Of a stretch of DNA of 17,551 nucleotides, positions 6,257 to 15,090 are shown piece after piece. Each line of letters opens with the position of its first letter. Within the stretch, counting starts at the first letter, position 1. The stretch is from an uncultured Bacteroidales bacterium (GTDB lineage: Bacteria; Bacteroidota; Bacteroidia; Bacteroidales; P3), in assembly GCA_937884485.1 (NCBI GenBank), contig CALGCG010000011.1, forward strand, positions 1 through 17,551, in the 5' to 3' direction. The notes under the pieces were generated by a model, which ran no database searches, had not been told where the DNA came from, and saw nothing but the letters and a program-made list of their open reading frames with translations. A program made the position numbers and the translations under genes.

Positions 6257-7501
6257 ATGAAGTCAACAGAGGTAAAAGCATTAATGTCATCTATACGAAG
6301 TGATGCAAGTCCGCAAATAGCGGGGTTCTTGTATCAGTTTGTTGTGGCCCTTGACTATTGCTTTCAATTAGTCCCAGGCCAGAGTCTCTATATTGAAAAA
6401 TATGGTGATGTGTCGATTAAGAATGATGGATCTTTTGATGAAGAGGCTACAGATACAAGTGTAGAGGTGAAAATGTATGCTGACAATCTTGACGTGAAGC
6501 ATCATAATCTACTGAATACACTGTATAATTGGCTGGAAGATGATTTCAACTTTGAAACCTACCAGACATTAGTAATCTATACGACACAACCATACTCAAA
6601 GAATAGTACACTGATTGGTTGGGAACGAAAGACGCCAGCCCAAAGGCTAAAATGCGTGTGGGATGCTTATTCTAAATACCTGATGGATAATCAGTCAAAG
6701 ATTGAGGATAAAGATCCTAGTAAACATACAACCATTAAGGAGAACGCACGACAGATGAGAAGAGTTCTCGGTTCTGTGCTAGGTGTCGAAGGAAAGGCTG
6801 ACGAAAAAGCTTCAAAAGAAAGGTTGCAAGACCTGCTGTCAAGAGTTTGTATTATTGATTCCTGCCAGAATCTAGCGAATGCATATAATGGGCTGATGAG
6901 GTATGCAAAAATGACGACCGCTTTGTTGAGAGAAGCATTCATCAATAGTCTGTTAGGCTTTATCATTAGCCCTAAAAAAATGAAGGATGGCTGGAAGATA
7001 GAAGAAGAGGCTTTCACTAAGCAGGTTCAAACATTGGCTAAAGAAATGGCACCACAGTCAATTGCTTTTCCTGACGCTCCCGATGTTACAGTGGCAGAGG
7101 GGGAATATGATGATGCCCCATTTGTACTGAAACTAAAACAAATAGATTACAACCGTATTTCTGATGCAGCAATGGATTACGCCAAAACAACGGGTTTGCT
7201 GGCCAAGGAGTTCGATCGTCCTTCCGCAGAGAAAAATCTAGTAGCATATCAAGACGAATTACTACAGATGTATCGATTGCAATACGACAATTCTGTGGAT
7301 AAACTTGCGATGAGAGACGATACTAGTGATGATGACATCAAGAGAGCATCACGTGTGTTTTATAGGAATATGCTAATCGCTGCGAGAACTCCAGAATTTG
7401 AACCCTTTGGCAAGACTAAACCATATTTTTCAAATGGTATGTGCCATTATATGGCCAATGACAGTGTATTAAACGTAAAATGGATTTTGAACGATGAGTA
7501 A
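6257..7501 (+). CDS. ABC-3C system nuclease-like effector component
   Basis: This 414-residue protein is the likely effector of an ABC three-component system, the conflict systems described by the Aravind group. The N-terminus has the pattern SPQIAGFLYQF (18-28), YIEKYGDV with E47 and D51, and VEVK with E70 and K72. This is a PD-(D/E)xK-like arrangement similar to DUF4297-type nucleases. NTLYNWL (87-93) and the strand LVIYTTQ (105-111) follow. The rest is mostly helical, with no motif I can name; it probably holds the domain that docks on the partners. The stop overlaps the next gene's start by eight bases (ATGAGTAA), which suggests translational coupling. The predicted action is DNA cleavage on activation by the ATPase partner. 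The nuclease call is from motifs only. Confidence 0.72.
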   Translation: MKSTEVKALMSSIRSDASPQIAGFLYQFVVALDYCFQLVPGQSLYIEKYGDVSIKNDGSFDEEATDTSVEVKMYADNLDVKHHNLLNTLYNWLEDDFNFETYQTLVIYTTQPYSKNSTLIGWERKTPAQRLKCVWDAYSKYLMDNQSKIEDKDPSKHTTIKENARQMRRVLGSVLGVEGKADEKASKERLQDLLSRVCIIDSCQNLANAYNGLMRYAKMTTALLREAFINSLLGFIISPKKMKDGWKIEEEAFTKQVQTLAKEMAPQSIAFPDAPDVTVAEGEYDDAPFVLKLKQIDYNRISDAAMDYAKTTGLLAKEFDRPSAEKNLVAYQDELLQMYRLQYDNSVDKLAMRDDTSDDDIKRASRVFYRNMLIAARTPEFEPFGKTKPYFSNGMCHYMANDSVLNVKWILNDE

Positions 7502-7958
7502 TATTATTTCAGAGGTAGTTAAGGTGAAGTATAATTCGTTTACATTGGCACCTGCAATGCTTTCATATTATGAGAGCTGCCAGGTAAAGAAAGACAATGT
7601 TCTATTGCTCTACCTGCTTTTCCCTGTAATTCTGAATAGTGACTGGATTATAAGGTCACCCATACCCAGAAGAACTTCACGTTTAGATTCGTGGGTTAAG
7701 GACAACAGAATTCATATCGAAGGCCTGCCGGAGAGGATGTCAACTTTTCAGCATTTGTCTGAAACCACGTTCCAATACTGTATTGATATGGGATACCTGA
7801 AGGTGGATGAGAGAAACAATGTGGTTGTAGTCAACAATCCGTTTAGGACGAAAAGTAAATTTGATAACTCTGCCATAAGGCTATCAAGAATTATAGGCGA
7901 AAGTACTCCCGCAAAAGTATATGCAACCCTTGGTATTAGAGAATTGGAATTGTTATGA
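7494..7958 (+). CDS. ABC-3C system middle component
   Basis: This 154-residue protein sits between the effector and the DUF3732 ATPase and matches the small middle component of ABC-3C systems in size and position. It begins with a helical stretch containing LAPAMLSYYESC and LLLYLLFPVIL, then SWV. A later segment with CIDMGYLKVD followed by a short hairpin-like VVVVNNPF could be a winged-helix wing. No catalytic residues are apparent. It likely bridges the ATPase and the effector, or reads DNA. It overlaps both neighbours, by eight bases upstream and by an ATGA (7955-7958) downstream. The identification rests mainly on context. Confidence 0.65.
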   Translation: MSNIISEVVKVKYNSFTLAPAMLSYYESCQVKKDNVLLLYLLFPVILNSDWIIRSPIPRRTSRLDSWVKDNRIHIEGLPERMSTFQHLSETTFQYCIDMGYLKVDERNNVVVVNNPFRTKSKFDNSAIRLSRIIGESTPAKVYATLGIRELELL

Positions 7959-9946
7959 AGACGTTACTGAAATTTATAGGTTTATTTGACCAACAGGATA
8001 ATGTTCATGGAGTAGAGTTGAAGGAAGGTCTTAATCTGATAACGGGCAAGTCGTCGACAGGCAAAAGCTCCCTGATTGAGATTTTTGACTTTTGTATGGC
8101 CTCTAGTGAGGATACCATTCCACATGGTGTCATTAAAGATCATGCATCGTTATTCTTTTTGTGGATCACTATTAATAAAGCCGACTATCTATTAGGAAGA
8201 GATGCTACAGGCAAGGAATTCTATATCGTCGGAAATCCGGAAGTAGAAGATGTATGGAAATTGCAGAGCGCAGTCTTTGATGGGAATGACTTTGGTAAGG
8301 AAGAATATAAAATCCAGCTCGGTCTTCTGTTTGGTATAGATGCTACAAACACTGCAGAAACAGCAGAACAAATGAAGGACAAACGTAAAGGCGCACAACG
8401 TCCATCTATTAGAAATATGATGCCTTTTATTCTGCAACATCAAAATCTAGTAGCGAATAAACAGGCTTTGTTCTATCGCTTTGATCAAAAGGAAAAGAGA
8501 GATGAAACAATAGCCCAATTTAAGGTGTTTGCAGGTTTTGTAAATGCACAATACTATGCATTATCTGTTGAAGTTTCGACCTTGAAGGACAAAATAGAGG
8601 CCTTGAAAAAGAAAATGACTAAGGCAGAAGATGATATTCAAGAAACCTACAATAAATTGTTGGATGACTTAAGCGTCTATACCGATATCACAGGTAAAGA
8701 ACTTTTGATGGATCTTACGCCTGAGAAGTTCCAGAAGAATCCAGAGCATTTTAAAGAAGAAATAGACAAACTGGATTACTTCGATATTAAGATTGACACC
8801 AATAGTCAGGCTCAATTACAAAAATACCGTGATTTGGAGAAGAGTGAGAACCGAATTATGGCAGAACTGAGGGAAAAGCAAATTCATCTGGAGGAAATTA
8901 TTAGTTCCATAGAGTATGTAGAAACATATAAGGACGCTTTGGCTCAGACACAAAGACCTAATGACCTTACGTTGAATTATTCGGTTTGCCCATTCTGCCA
9001 CCAGCATACATCTCATACATTGGATGAAGTGGATAAATTGCGGAAGGCCATTGATAATTTGAATGAGGAGTTGAAAGGCATTCCGTCTATTATCAGGCCG
9101 CTTCATGAAGAAAGACTTAAACTCAATGAGGAGATAAGTGATTTAAAGAACCAATTGGAAGGTATTGATAGATCCAAAGCAGAGTTAGATGAAATCATCG
9201 TAGAGTTGAAGCGAAACTATTCACTACAGAAACAGGCATATAAGACTATCTATAGAATCTCATCACGTATCGAATTGGCATCGAATGAAGCTCTGAAAGA
9301 GCTGAAAGGTAAGATAGATGCCATGACTGACGATTTGTATGAGAAGCAAATAGAATTGAGCAAATATGATGTGAAGGGAAAAATGATACTTGCGGAAAGG
9401 GCTATTAGACAAGCCATGGCAAAGTACCGCAAAGACATTCCTTTTGAGAGTTCATTGGACGACTATAATCTTATTTTTGACTTGAGTAATTTTGAACTCT
9501 ATTTCTCCAAGGGAGATAATGATTATGATGAGAAGAAATATCTGAGGGCGATAGGTAGTGGTGCAAACTGGCTGAATGCCCATCTGTGCCTGTTTTTGGC
9601 TCTGGCAGATTTTTTCTATGACCAGATGAAATCTACCATCCCGTCATTGTTGTTCCTTGATCAACCCAGCCAAGTCTATTTCCCTGCGCAAAAGGATAAG
9701 GGCGAATCGTTTAAGCCAGAAGAAGAAAGTCTGCATGAAGCAGATGATGATTTGGCTGCTGTTAATAATGTGTTTTCACTGCTATATGGGTTCTGCAAAG
9801 ACCATCACAATGAATATCAGATTATCGTGACAGACCATGCTGATGATTTGACGATAAGAGGCCTGGATAATTTCAAGAGTATTGTCAGGGCTCGTTGGCG
9901 TAAGAGTGGAGAAGGACTTGTGGATTTGCGGAAAATAAAGGGATAA
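7955..9946 (+). CDS. DUF3732 SMC/Rad50-like ABC ATPase (ABC-3C)
   Basis: This 663-residue protein is the ATPase of the ABC-3C system and resembles Rad50/SMC in layout. Walker A is GKSSTGKSS (31-39). Long heptad-rich coiled coils occupy about residues 205-340 and 355-480. They are broken by CPFC (345-348), a CxxC in the position of a Rad50 zinc hook. The C-terminal head has GSGANW (534-539) in place of the LSGGQ signature, Walker B LLFLDQPSQ with D569, and an H-loop VTDHAD with H628. A glutamine (Q570) stands where most ABC ATPases have the catalytic glutamate, as in other members of this group. The likely role is sensing DNA or DNA ends and controlling the nuclease partner. The start overlaps the previous stop (ATGA). 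A hairpin follows 10 bases after its stop. Confidence 0.85.
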   Translation: MKTLLKFIGLFDQQDNVHGVELKEGLNLITGKSSTGKSSLIEIFDFCMASSEDTIPHGVIKDHASLFFLWITINKADYLLGRDATGKEFYIVGNPEVEDVWKLQSAVFDGNDFGKEEYKIQLGLLFGIDATNTAETAEQMKDKRKGAQRPSIRNMMPFILQHQNLVANKQALFYRFDQKEKRDETIAQFKVFAGFVNAQYYALSVEVSTLKDKIEALKKKMTKAEDDIQETYNKLLDDLSVYTDITGKELLMDLTPEKFQKNPEHFKEEIDKLDYFDIKIDTNSQAQLQKYRDLEKSENRIMAELREKQIHLEEIISSIEYVETYKDALAQTQRPNDLTLNYSVCPFCHQHTSHTLDEVDKLRKAIDNLNEELKGIPSIIRPLHEERLKLNEEISDLKNQLEGIDRSKAELDEIIVELKRNYSLQKQAYKTIYRISSRIELASNEALKELKGKIDAMTDDLYEKQIELSKYDVKGKMILAERAIRQAMAKYRKDIPFESSLDDYNLIFDLSNFELYFSKGDNDYDEKKYLRAIGSGANWLNAHLCLFLALADFFYDQMKSTIPSLLFLDQPSQVYFPAQKDKGESFKPEEESLHEADDDLAAVNNVFSLLYGFCKDHHNEYQIIVTDHADDLTIRGLDNFKSIVRARWRKSGEGLVDLRKIKG

Positions 9947-9955
9947 AGAATGTGA

Positions 9956-9989
9956 AGGGGTATGTGCGAGTAGCGCATGCCTCTTTGTG
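9956..9989 (+). terminator. Hairpin after the DUF3732 gene, copy 2
   Basis: AGGGGTATGTGC (9956-9967) pairs with GCGCATGCCTCT (9973-9984) in a 12-bp stem with three G.U pairs and a five-base loop. It is followed by TTTGTG. Its right arm differs by one base from that of the hairpin after wbuC, and both are preceded by GATAAAG. It probably terminates the ABC-3C operon. The shared sequence makes it a direct repeat with copy 1. Confidence 0.55.
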
Positions 9990-10075
9990 GTTATGATGGC
10001 CGCGACGGTGTCGGGGCATACAAGGACAATGGAGGCTGCGAATGAACCACAATTACAAGACTTATTACTGACTAT

Positions 10076-12508
10076 ATGTTTAAAGTACTTGGCATAAAAA
10101 TATTGGAGGGATGTTATGAGAGTGTTCATAAGGTCCTAAAGGTGGGTGAAACATACCTTCTCTTTGACTATTACCAAGAGGATAAAGGCAATGAGAATAC
10201 GTTGAAATGTGCAGAACCAGATCGTGGCGTAGAAAACGGACTGTATAATGTGATGTGCGATAACGGAAGAGAAATCGCGGTTACTGTTACGGGAGTGGTG
10301 GGCCAAAACGGCGACGGGAAAAGCACATTTGTAGAGGTTGCGTTACGACTGTTGAATAACTTTGCATACGCCTTTGGTTTCCTTACAGACCAAGAATCGC
10401 TACACTATAACATAGGTGTGGCAGGAATATTGTATTATGAAGTGGAAGGGCATATCTATGCTATCAGATGCGAAGGAGGTGATAAGGCTTTTGATACAAA
10501 TAGGATCCCGAATATATCGTGCTATAAGGACGGAGAGAAGATTGAGGATATAAATCGGGGAGAAAATGATGTCAGAAAGAAAAAGCAACTGAAGGAACTG
10601 CACTTGGATGAGTTGTTCTATACAATGGTGATAAACTATTCGCTCTATGCCTATAATTCACTCACGATGATGAATGAAACAAAAGACGGCGGCAGTTGGA
10701 TAGATGAACTGTTCCACAAGAATGATTCGTATCAAACACCTGTAGTACTGAATCCCATGCGTACAAAGGGAAATATTGATGTGAACAATGAAGAACATCT
10801 GTCGTATCAACGCCTTTTGAGTTTATACACTATTTCAGGAGATAACGAGAAAGAACGGAAGATAAAAGAGCATGAAATAGCCGTAGGTTTTGCTTTTTAT
10901 CAGGAGAAAGAGTCGAAGTTTGTTAAGAAAACGTTAGAGGGGTTCTTTTCTGAACATTACAGAGATGATTATTCATGGCAGAGCGTAGATTTATTTTTTG
11001 TACCATTGACGGGTGCCAAGGATGAGTATCAAGAACAGAAGAAAGCCCTTAGTAGTCACTTTATGGACTTCTGGAGGGAGTTTGATGGACTATATAAGAG
11101 AAATAATAAACTCTTGACATTGGTAGGGAATGCGCTTGCAAAAGACTGGATGAATCGTAGCAGCGAAACAGACTTTAATAAGTATGCGACCAAGTTGACC
11201 GATTATCAGCTATATTATAAATTAAGCGACCTAAAGCCATATCAGGCAGGAATAGATAAGTTTTTGAAGAGTGAACCATTCAAGACCATGAATTATGCAG
11301 AGTTTTATCGCATGGTAAGGGTTATGAAGCTATGGGATATGTTGCAGGAAGAGTGCGCAGAGATAGATTGCGATCTGAATGAAGCCATTGAGAATAGAAA
11401 ACAACCACTATATGCTGCCAAACTGTATGTGTTGTATAAGGTGATGGAGATTATGAATACCTATACCCCCTATAGGGATCATAGCTACATTGAGGACAGG
11501 ACCTTTGAGATGTTGGTAAACCCCATATCAAAGAACATTGGCTTTAATAGAATGAAGGGTGATTTGCAAGAGATACTTGAAAAAGATGACTATACAACCT
11601 TAAAGTTGAGGCAGGCACTGAACTACATCAGAAACTATCAGGAGGCAAATAAATACTATCAGGCAAGCCCTGCAAAAGAGAGCATACCCAAGTATGAGGT
11701 GAAGGCCGAGAATACGTATTATGTCACATTCAAGGGTTTGAAGAAGTTGCTGACGGAGTACAAAGGCTATGACGGCGTGAATAAGATTATGAGTCTACTG
11801 CCGCCGCCAATCTTTATCGGGGATATTATTATCAGGTATCAGGATGAGAAAGAAGAAAAATATCATGATATGGCTTCGATGAGTTCTGGAGAAAGGCAAC
11901 GACTAAACTCCGTGGGCTCGTTTATCTATCATCTTCGAAATCTTGATGCGGAACAGACAGATGACAGTAAAATCCAGTACAAGAACTTGTTTGTTGTGTT
12001 CGAAGAAGTGGAGCTTTATTTTCACCCAGAATATCAGAAAGGTTATATCAATAGTCTGCTGAAACAGATTAGGCAGTCGAACTTGGAAAATGTGAAAAGT
12101 ATATCGATGCTGTTTGTGACACATTCGCCATTTATACTGAGCGATGTGATAAAGAGTAATATCTTGTATTTAAAAGATGGAAAAGATGCAAGAGCAATCA
12201 TGAAGGTACAGACGTTTGCTTCGAATATCAATGAACTGCTTGCAGAGAGCTTTTTCTTGAAAGGAGGGTTCGCAGGGGAGTTTGCCAGTGAGGTGATTAA
12301 TGATTTGGTTCAATATCTTTTGAATAATTCAAGCAAACGCCAGTGGAACATGAAATCGGCAGACCAACTGATAGAATTGGTTGGTGACGATGTGGTGAAA
12401 ATGCAATTACGCAAACTATATGCGCAAAAATATGGTAGGGAAAGTCAGGGCTATAAGGCTTGGTTGAAGAAAGAATATGAAAGGTTGGGACTGGACAAGG
12501 AGAACTGA
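10076..12508 (+). CDS. Large ABC-type ATPase, PtuA/OLD-like
   Basis: This 810-residue protein is an ABC-class ATPase of the kind paired with nucleases in defence systems. Walker A is GQNGDGKST (76-84). The signature is MSSGERQR (602-609), Walker B is FVVFEEVELYFHPE with E643/E644 (about 639-652), and the H-loop is FVTHSPF with H683. The region between Walker A and the signature (about 100-590) is a long, mainly helical insertion, larger than in typical PtuA proteins and without a visible CxxC hook. No Toprim motif is seen at the C-terminus, so it is not a full OLD nuclease. The next gene is an HNH nuclease that overlaps it by one base, as in Septu (PtuA/PtuB). It probably forms the sensor or scaffold of the five-gene module. 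No promoter was recognised in the 86 bases between the hairpin and the ATG. Confidence 0.82.
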   Translation: MFKVLGIKILEGCYESVHKVLKVGETYLLFDYYQEDKGNENTLKCAEPDRGVENGLYNVMCDNGREIAVTVTGVVGQNGDGKSTFVEVALRLLNNFAYAFGFLTDQESLHYNIGVAGILYYEVEGHIYAIRCEGGDKAFDTNRIPNISCYKDGEKIEDINRGENDVRKKKQLKELHLDELFYTMVINYSLYAYNSLTMMNETKDGGSWIDELFHKNDSYQTPVVLNPMRTKGNIDVNNEEHLSYQRLLSLYTISGDNEKERKIKEHEIAVGFAFYQEKESKFVKKTLEGFFSEHYRDDYSWQSVDLFFVPLTGAKDEYQEQKKALSSHFMDFWREFDGLYKRNNKLLTLVGNALAKDWMNRSSETDFNKYATKLTDYQLYYKLSDLKPYQAGIDKFLKSEPFKTMNYAEFYRMVRVMKLWDMLQEECAEIDCDLNEAIENRKQPLYAAKLYVLYKVMEIMNTYTPYRDHSYIEDRTFEMLVNPISKNIGFNRMKGDLQEILEKDDYTTLKLRQALNYIRNYQEANKYYQASPAKESIPKYEVKAENTYYVTFKGLKKLLTEYKGYDGVNKIMSLLPPPIFIGDIIIRYQDEKEEKYHDMASMSSGERQRLNSVGSFIYHLRNLDAEQTDDSKIQYKNLFVVFEEVELYFHPEYQKGYINSLLKQIRQSNLENVKSISMLFVTHSPFILSDVIKSNILYLKDGKDARAIMKVQTFASNINELLAESFFLKGGFAGEFASEVINDLVQYLLNNSSKRQWNMKSADQLIELVGDDVVKMQLRKLYAQKYGRESQGYKAWLKKEYERLGLDKEN

Positions 12509-13626
12509 TGAGGAGAATACTGATTGATAAAAAAATAAAAGACTTTGCTGCCGACTACGTGAAAGATATAAAAACCGTAGTGGGAGATGTAGAGGCTTGT
12601 TTGCGTAACTTGGTTGAGGAGCTAAAAAAGCAAACAACAAAGATTTATGTCTGTACGCCTGACAATGTGAATCGATATAAGGGGGATGAATACCAAAGTG
12701 TATCGGAGTATGTTGGCAAGATAGCCGGCCACTATGATGAAATCAACAATCTATTGCCATCGAAATATGATGGTGTGATGAGCGATATAGATGGAAGGTT
12801 AGGAACAATAAAGGTTGATGAAGTATTAGTAAAACTGAGGGGCAAGGAAAAGCAACCATTATATGAAATGATAGTAGATATAATGGGATATAACAAGGTT
12901 AGAAAAGAAGTACTGCCACAATATGTTAATAAACTGGAGATAAAGACTTGTGTTTATTGCAACGCCCAATTTGCTATTACGACGCTTATAGAAGATGTAC
13001 GCGAGAAGATAATGTTAGGCAAGCCTGGACGCCCGAAGAAAGCAATAGTTATCCCTCGTCGAGGTGGTTATTATGAGATGGACCATAATAAGCCAAAGTC
13101 GAGATATCCCTATCTATGTACAAATTTCTATAATCTGCAACCATGCTGCAGTTCGTGCAATAAGCGTAAATCTGCTCAGGATTTGTCATTTTCTGTCTAT
13201 TATGAGGAGGGTGATCCTGAACCTGCACCGCTACGTTTTGCCATTAGTGAGCAAGATGTGATAGATTTTCATACCAATGGTAAGTGCAAGGGCGTAAAGC
13301 CTTACCTCTGTGACGAGGCAAATCCAACCAAACGTGTAGTGGCTAGAAAAGACGGAACATTGGCAGAGCAGTTCAATTACATCTTTGATATAGATAAAAT
13401 ATATGCAGAGCATGAGGATGAGGTGGAGGAGCTGCTTTGGCGAAACAGAATATATACACAAGGAATAGTAAGTGCTACCAACAGCCAGTTTAAGGACTTG
13501 GAGATAGAGGACTTTGACTTTGGAAGGTATATTCTTGGTACATATCCAAATAGGGAAGATGCCTTAAAGCGCCCTCTTACGGCGATGAAACAAGATATTT
13601 GGGAACAGGTAATAAAGGATGAGTAA
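12508..13626 (+). CDS. HNH endonuclease, PtuB-like
   Basis: This 372-residue protein contains a zinc-supported HNH (beta-beta-alpha metal) nuclease domain at about residues 145-225. Visible residues are C148xxC151 (CVYC), D192-H193 in EMDHNKPKS, N209 in NFYNL, and C214xxC217-N218 in CSSCNKRKS. The two CxxC pairs should hold a structural zinc, and H193 is the expected catalytic base. About 145 N-terminal residues and 150 C-terminal residues flank it, with no other recognised domain. The order ATPase then HNH, with a one-base ATGA overlap, matches Septu PtuA/PtuB, and the DHxKPKS...NxxxCCxxCN style is typical of such defence HNHs. It is somewhat longer than usual PtuB proteins. It overlaps the next gene by eight bases (ATGAGTAA). 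Confidence 0.85.
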   Translation: MRRILIDKKIKDFAADYVKDIKTVVGDVEACLRNLVEELKKQTTKIYVCTPDNVNRYKGDEYQSVSEYVGKIAGHYDEINNLLPSKYDGVMSDIDGRLGTIKVDEVLVKLRGKEKQPLYEMIVDIMGYNKVRKEVLPQYVNKLEIKTCVYCNAQFAITTLIEDVREKIMLGKPGRPKKAIVIPRRGGYYEMDHNKPKSRYPYLCTNFYNLQPCCSSCNKRKSAQDLSFSVYYEEGDPEPAPLRFAISEQDVIDFHTNGKCKGVKPYLCDEANPTKRVVARKDGTLAEQFNYIFDIDKIYAEHEDEVEELLWRNRIYTQGIVSATNSQFKDLEIEDFDFGRYILGTYPNREDALKRPLTAMKQDIWEQVIKDE

Positions 13627-15085
13627 ATACCGTAGAACTATAGTGACACTTGATGACACGCAGACGAAAAAAGACTATATGTTGTTCTGTGTGTTTGAGA
13701 AGTTGTGGCCAGATATGGTTACACCATCACCGCTGCATATGCATCCCAAAGGAAAAGACTTTAACAACGATGGCAGGTTTGATATCTGCGTGCATGTTGA
13801 TGAGGTAGATATAACTGTAAATGTAGAGGATGACCCATTGCCACACGTGGTGTTGCAAGGCAAAGTGGAAATGCTATGGGGAGATATGCGGAGAGATCCT
13901 GATTCTGGCAATCATGGATTCATGCTGAAAAAAGGAAGCTTTGATATAGATTCTGTGACCGACATGCTGCCAGAGTCGCAATCTGTGCAACAAACATGGG
14001 CTTGGTTTGATTTGCAGAGACTGATGTACAATTTCTTGGGAACGCACAATATCAACCTTAACAAGGTAGGAGCTTTTACGAAGAAGCATCTTGGTATCAA
14101 CCTTGCTGACAATCCTCTACATATAGGTTGCATCTATGTGGTACATTATAGCCCTATTAAAGCTGTGCATGTAGAGACGGTGCCAATGATGCCTGCAGTG
14201 AGGTGTGAAATAGACTGGCGGGTAGAGGCGACTAAAGAAGATGTATATGTGAAAGTGATGGAAAAGGTGACTGATAAGCAAAGTACCCCCAATGTTTTTA
14301 CCCAGCAAGTGAAAAAAGGACAGACGTTTGCCTTAGTCCAAATGGGGAGTAGGCCAAGAAGGATAGACCTTGATGTGGAAAATGGAGCAGGTGAGGTATA
14401 CTTCTTCCTGAGGAGTATAGTATTCTTTGGTTCTACTATGTCGTTTTATTCAAACCAACGCCAAAAGAAACTGCCATCGTCGGTACCAGTCAAGACCGTG
14501 GGATTGGAACACTATCTGAGAGCGGCAATACTAGAAAAAGAGGCAAAGATAAAACGGTCGAGGATGGAGTTCGTGTATTTTGACGGAGATCCAACCAAGA
14601 AGGCTGAAAACCAGAAAGAAGCCAAAGACTGTGTGAAAAAGATGCTGGGAAGGGCAAAGAAGCATCTGATGATAGCAGACCCATACTTTGCAAAAGACCA
14701 GTTTAATGAATATATCATGCCATTGGCAACCGAAAAAGGCCTTGAGATAACTATCGTGAACTGTAAAGAGCAATTGGAGATTGTAGCTCATGGTCTACAA
14801 AAACAGTTTCAAGATATAGAGAATGAACTGAAGGCTTTGGTTGCGAGTTTCAACGCAAATGTGAACGGGAATAAGGTCACCATTTATTGTATCACAGGAA
14901 AAGGACGGCTGCACGACAGATTTGTGCTGACCGAAGGAGAAGGATGGCAGATAGGTTCCTCGCTAAGTGAGTTCGGAAAGAGAGCTTGTTGCATCATTAA
15001 ACTCTTTGATAGTGCCTGCATGGAATTAGATAATTTACTATGTGGGTGGTGTAATGACGGAAATGTTTCATACAAAATGGAGTAA
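13619..15085 (+). CDS. Protein with C-terminal degenerate PLD-like domain
   Basis: I do not recognise the N-terminal 300 or so residues of this 488-residue protein. They look beta-rich and include a DFNNDGRFD stretch (47-55) resembling a DxNxDG calcium loop. The C-terminal part (about 330-475) resembles a single phospholipase D superfamily domain. IADPYF (352-357) is followed by alternating strands and helices, then HDRFVLTEGEGWQIGSS (432-448), which fits HxKx4(D/E)...GSS with Arg in place of Lys. Many defence-associated PLD-like proteins have one such motif and act as dimers, some as nucleases. With Arg the activity is uncertain. It overlaps the HNH gene by eight bases and is followed by the next gene after five bases, so it is clearly part of the operon. 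VPA1262-like families are a possible match but I cannot confirm this. Confidence 0.6.
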   Translation: MSKYRRTIVTLDDTQTKKDYMLFCVFEKLWPDMVTPSPLHMHPKGKDFNNDGRFDICVHVDEVDITVNVEDDPLPHVVLQGKVEMLWGDMRRDPDSGNHGFMLKKGSFDIDSVTDMLPESQSVQQTWAWFDLQRLMYNFLGTHNINLNKVGAFTKKHLGINLADNPLHIGCIYVVHYSPIKAVHVETVPMMPAVRCEIDWRVEATKEDVYVKVMEKVTDKQSTPNVFTQQVKKGQTFALVQMGSRPRRIDLDVENGAGEVYFFLRSIVFFGSTMSFYSNQRQKKLPSSVPVKTVGLEHYLRAAILEKEAKIKRSRMEFVYFDGDPTKKAENQKEAKDCVKKMLGRAKKHLMIADPYFAKDQFNEYIMPLATEKGLEITIVNCKEQLEIVAHGLQKQFQDIENELKALVASFNANVNGNKVTIYCITGKGRLHDRFVLTEGEGWQIGSSLSEFGKRACCIIKLFDSACMELDNLLCGWCNDGNVSYKME

Positions 15086-15090
15086 ACGGA

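Noticed and set aside
13064..13261. 65-codon rightward open frame inside the HNH gene
   Set aside because: It is a different-frame shadow over the conserved HNH motif region and has no independent signal.
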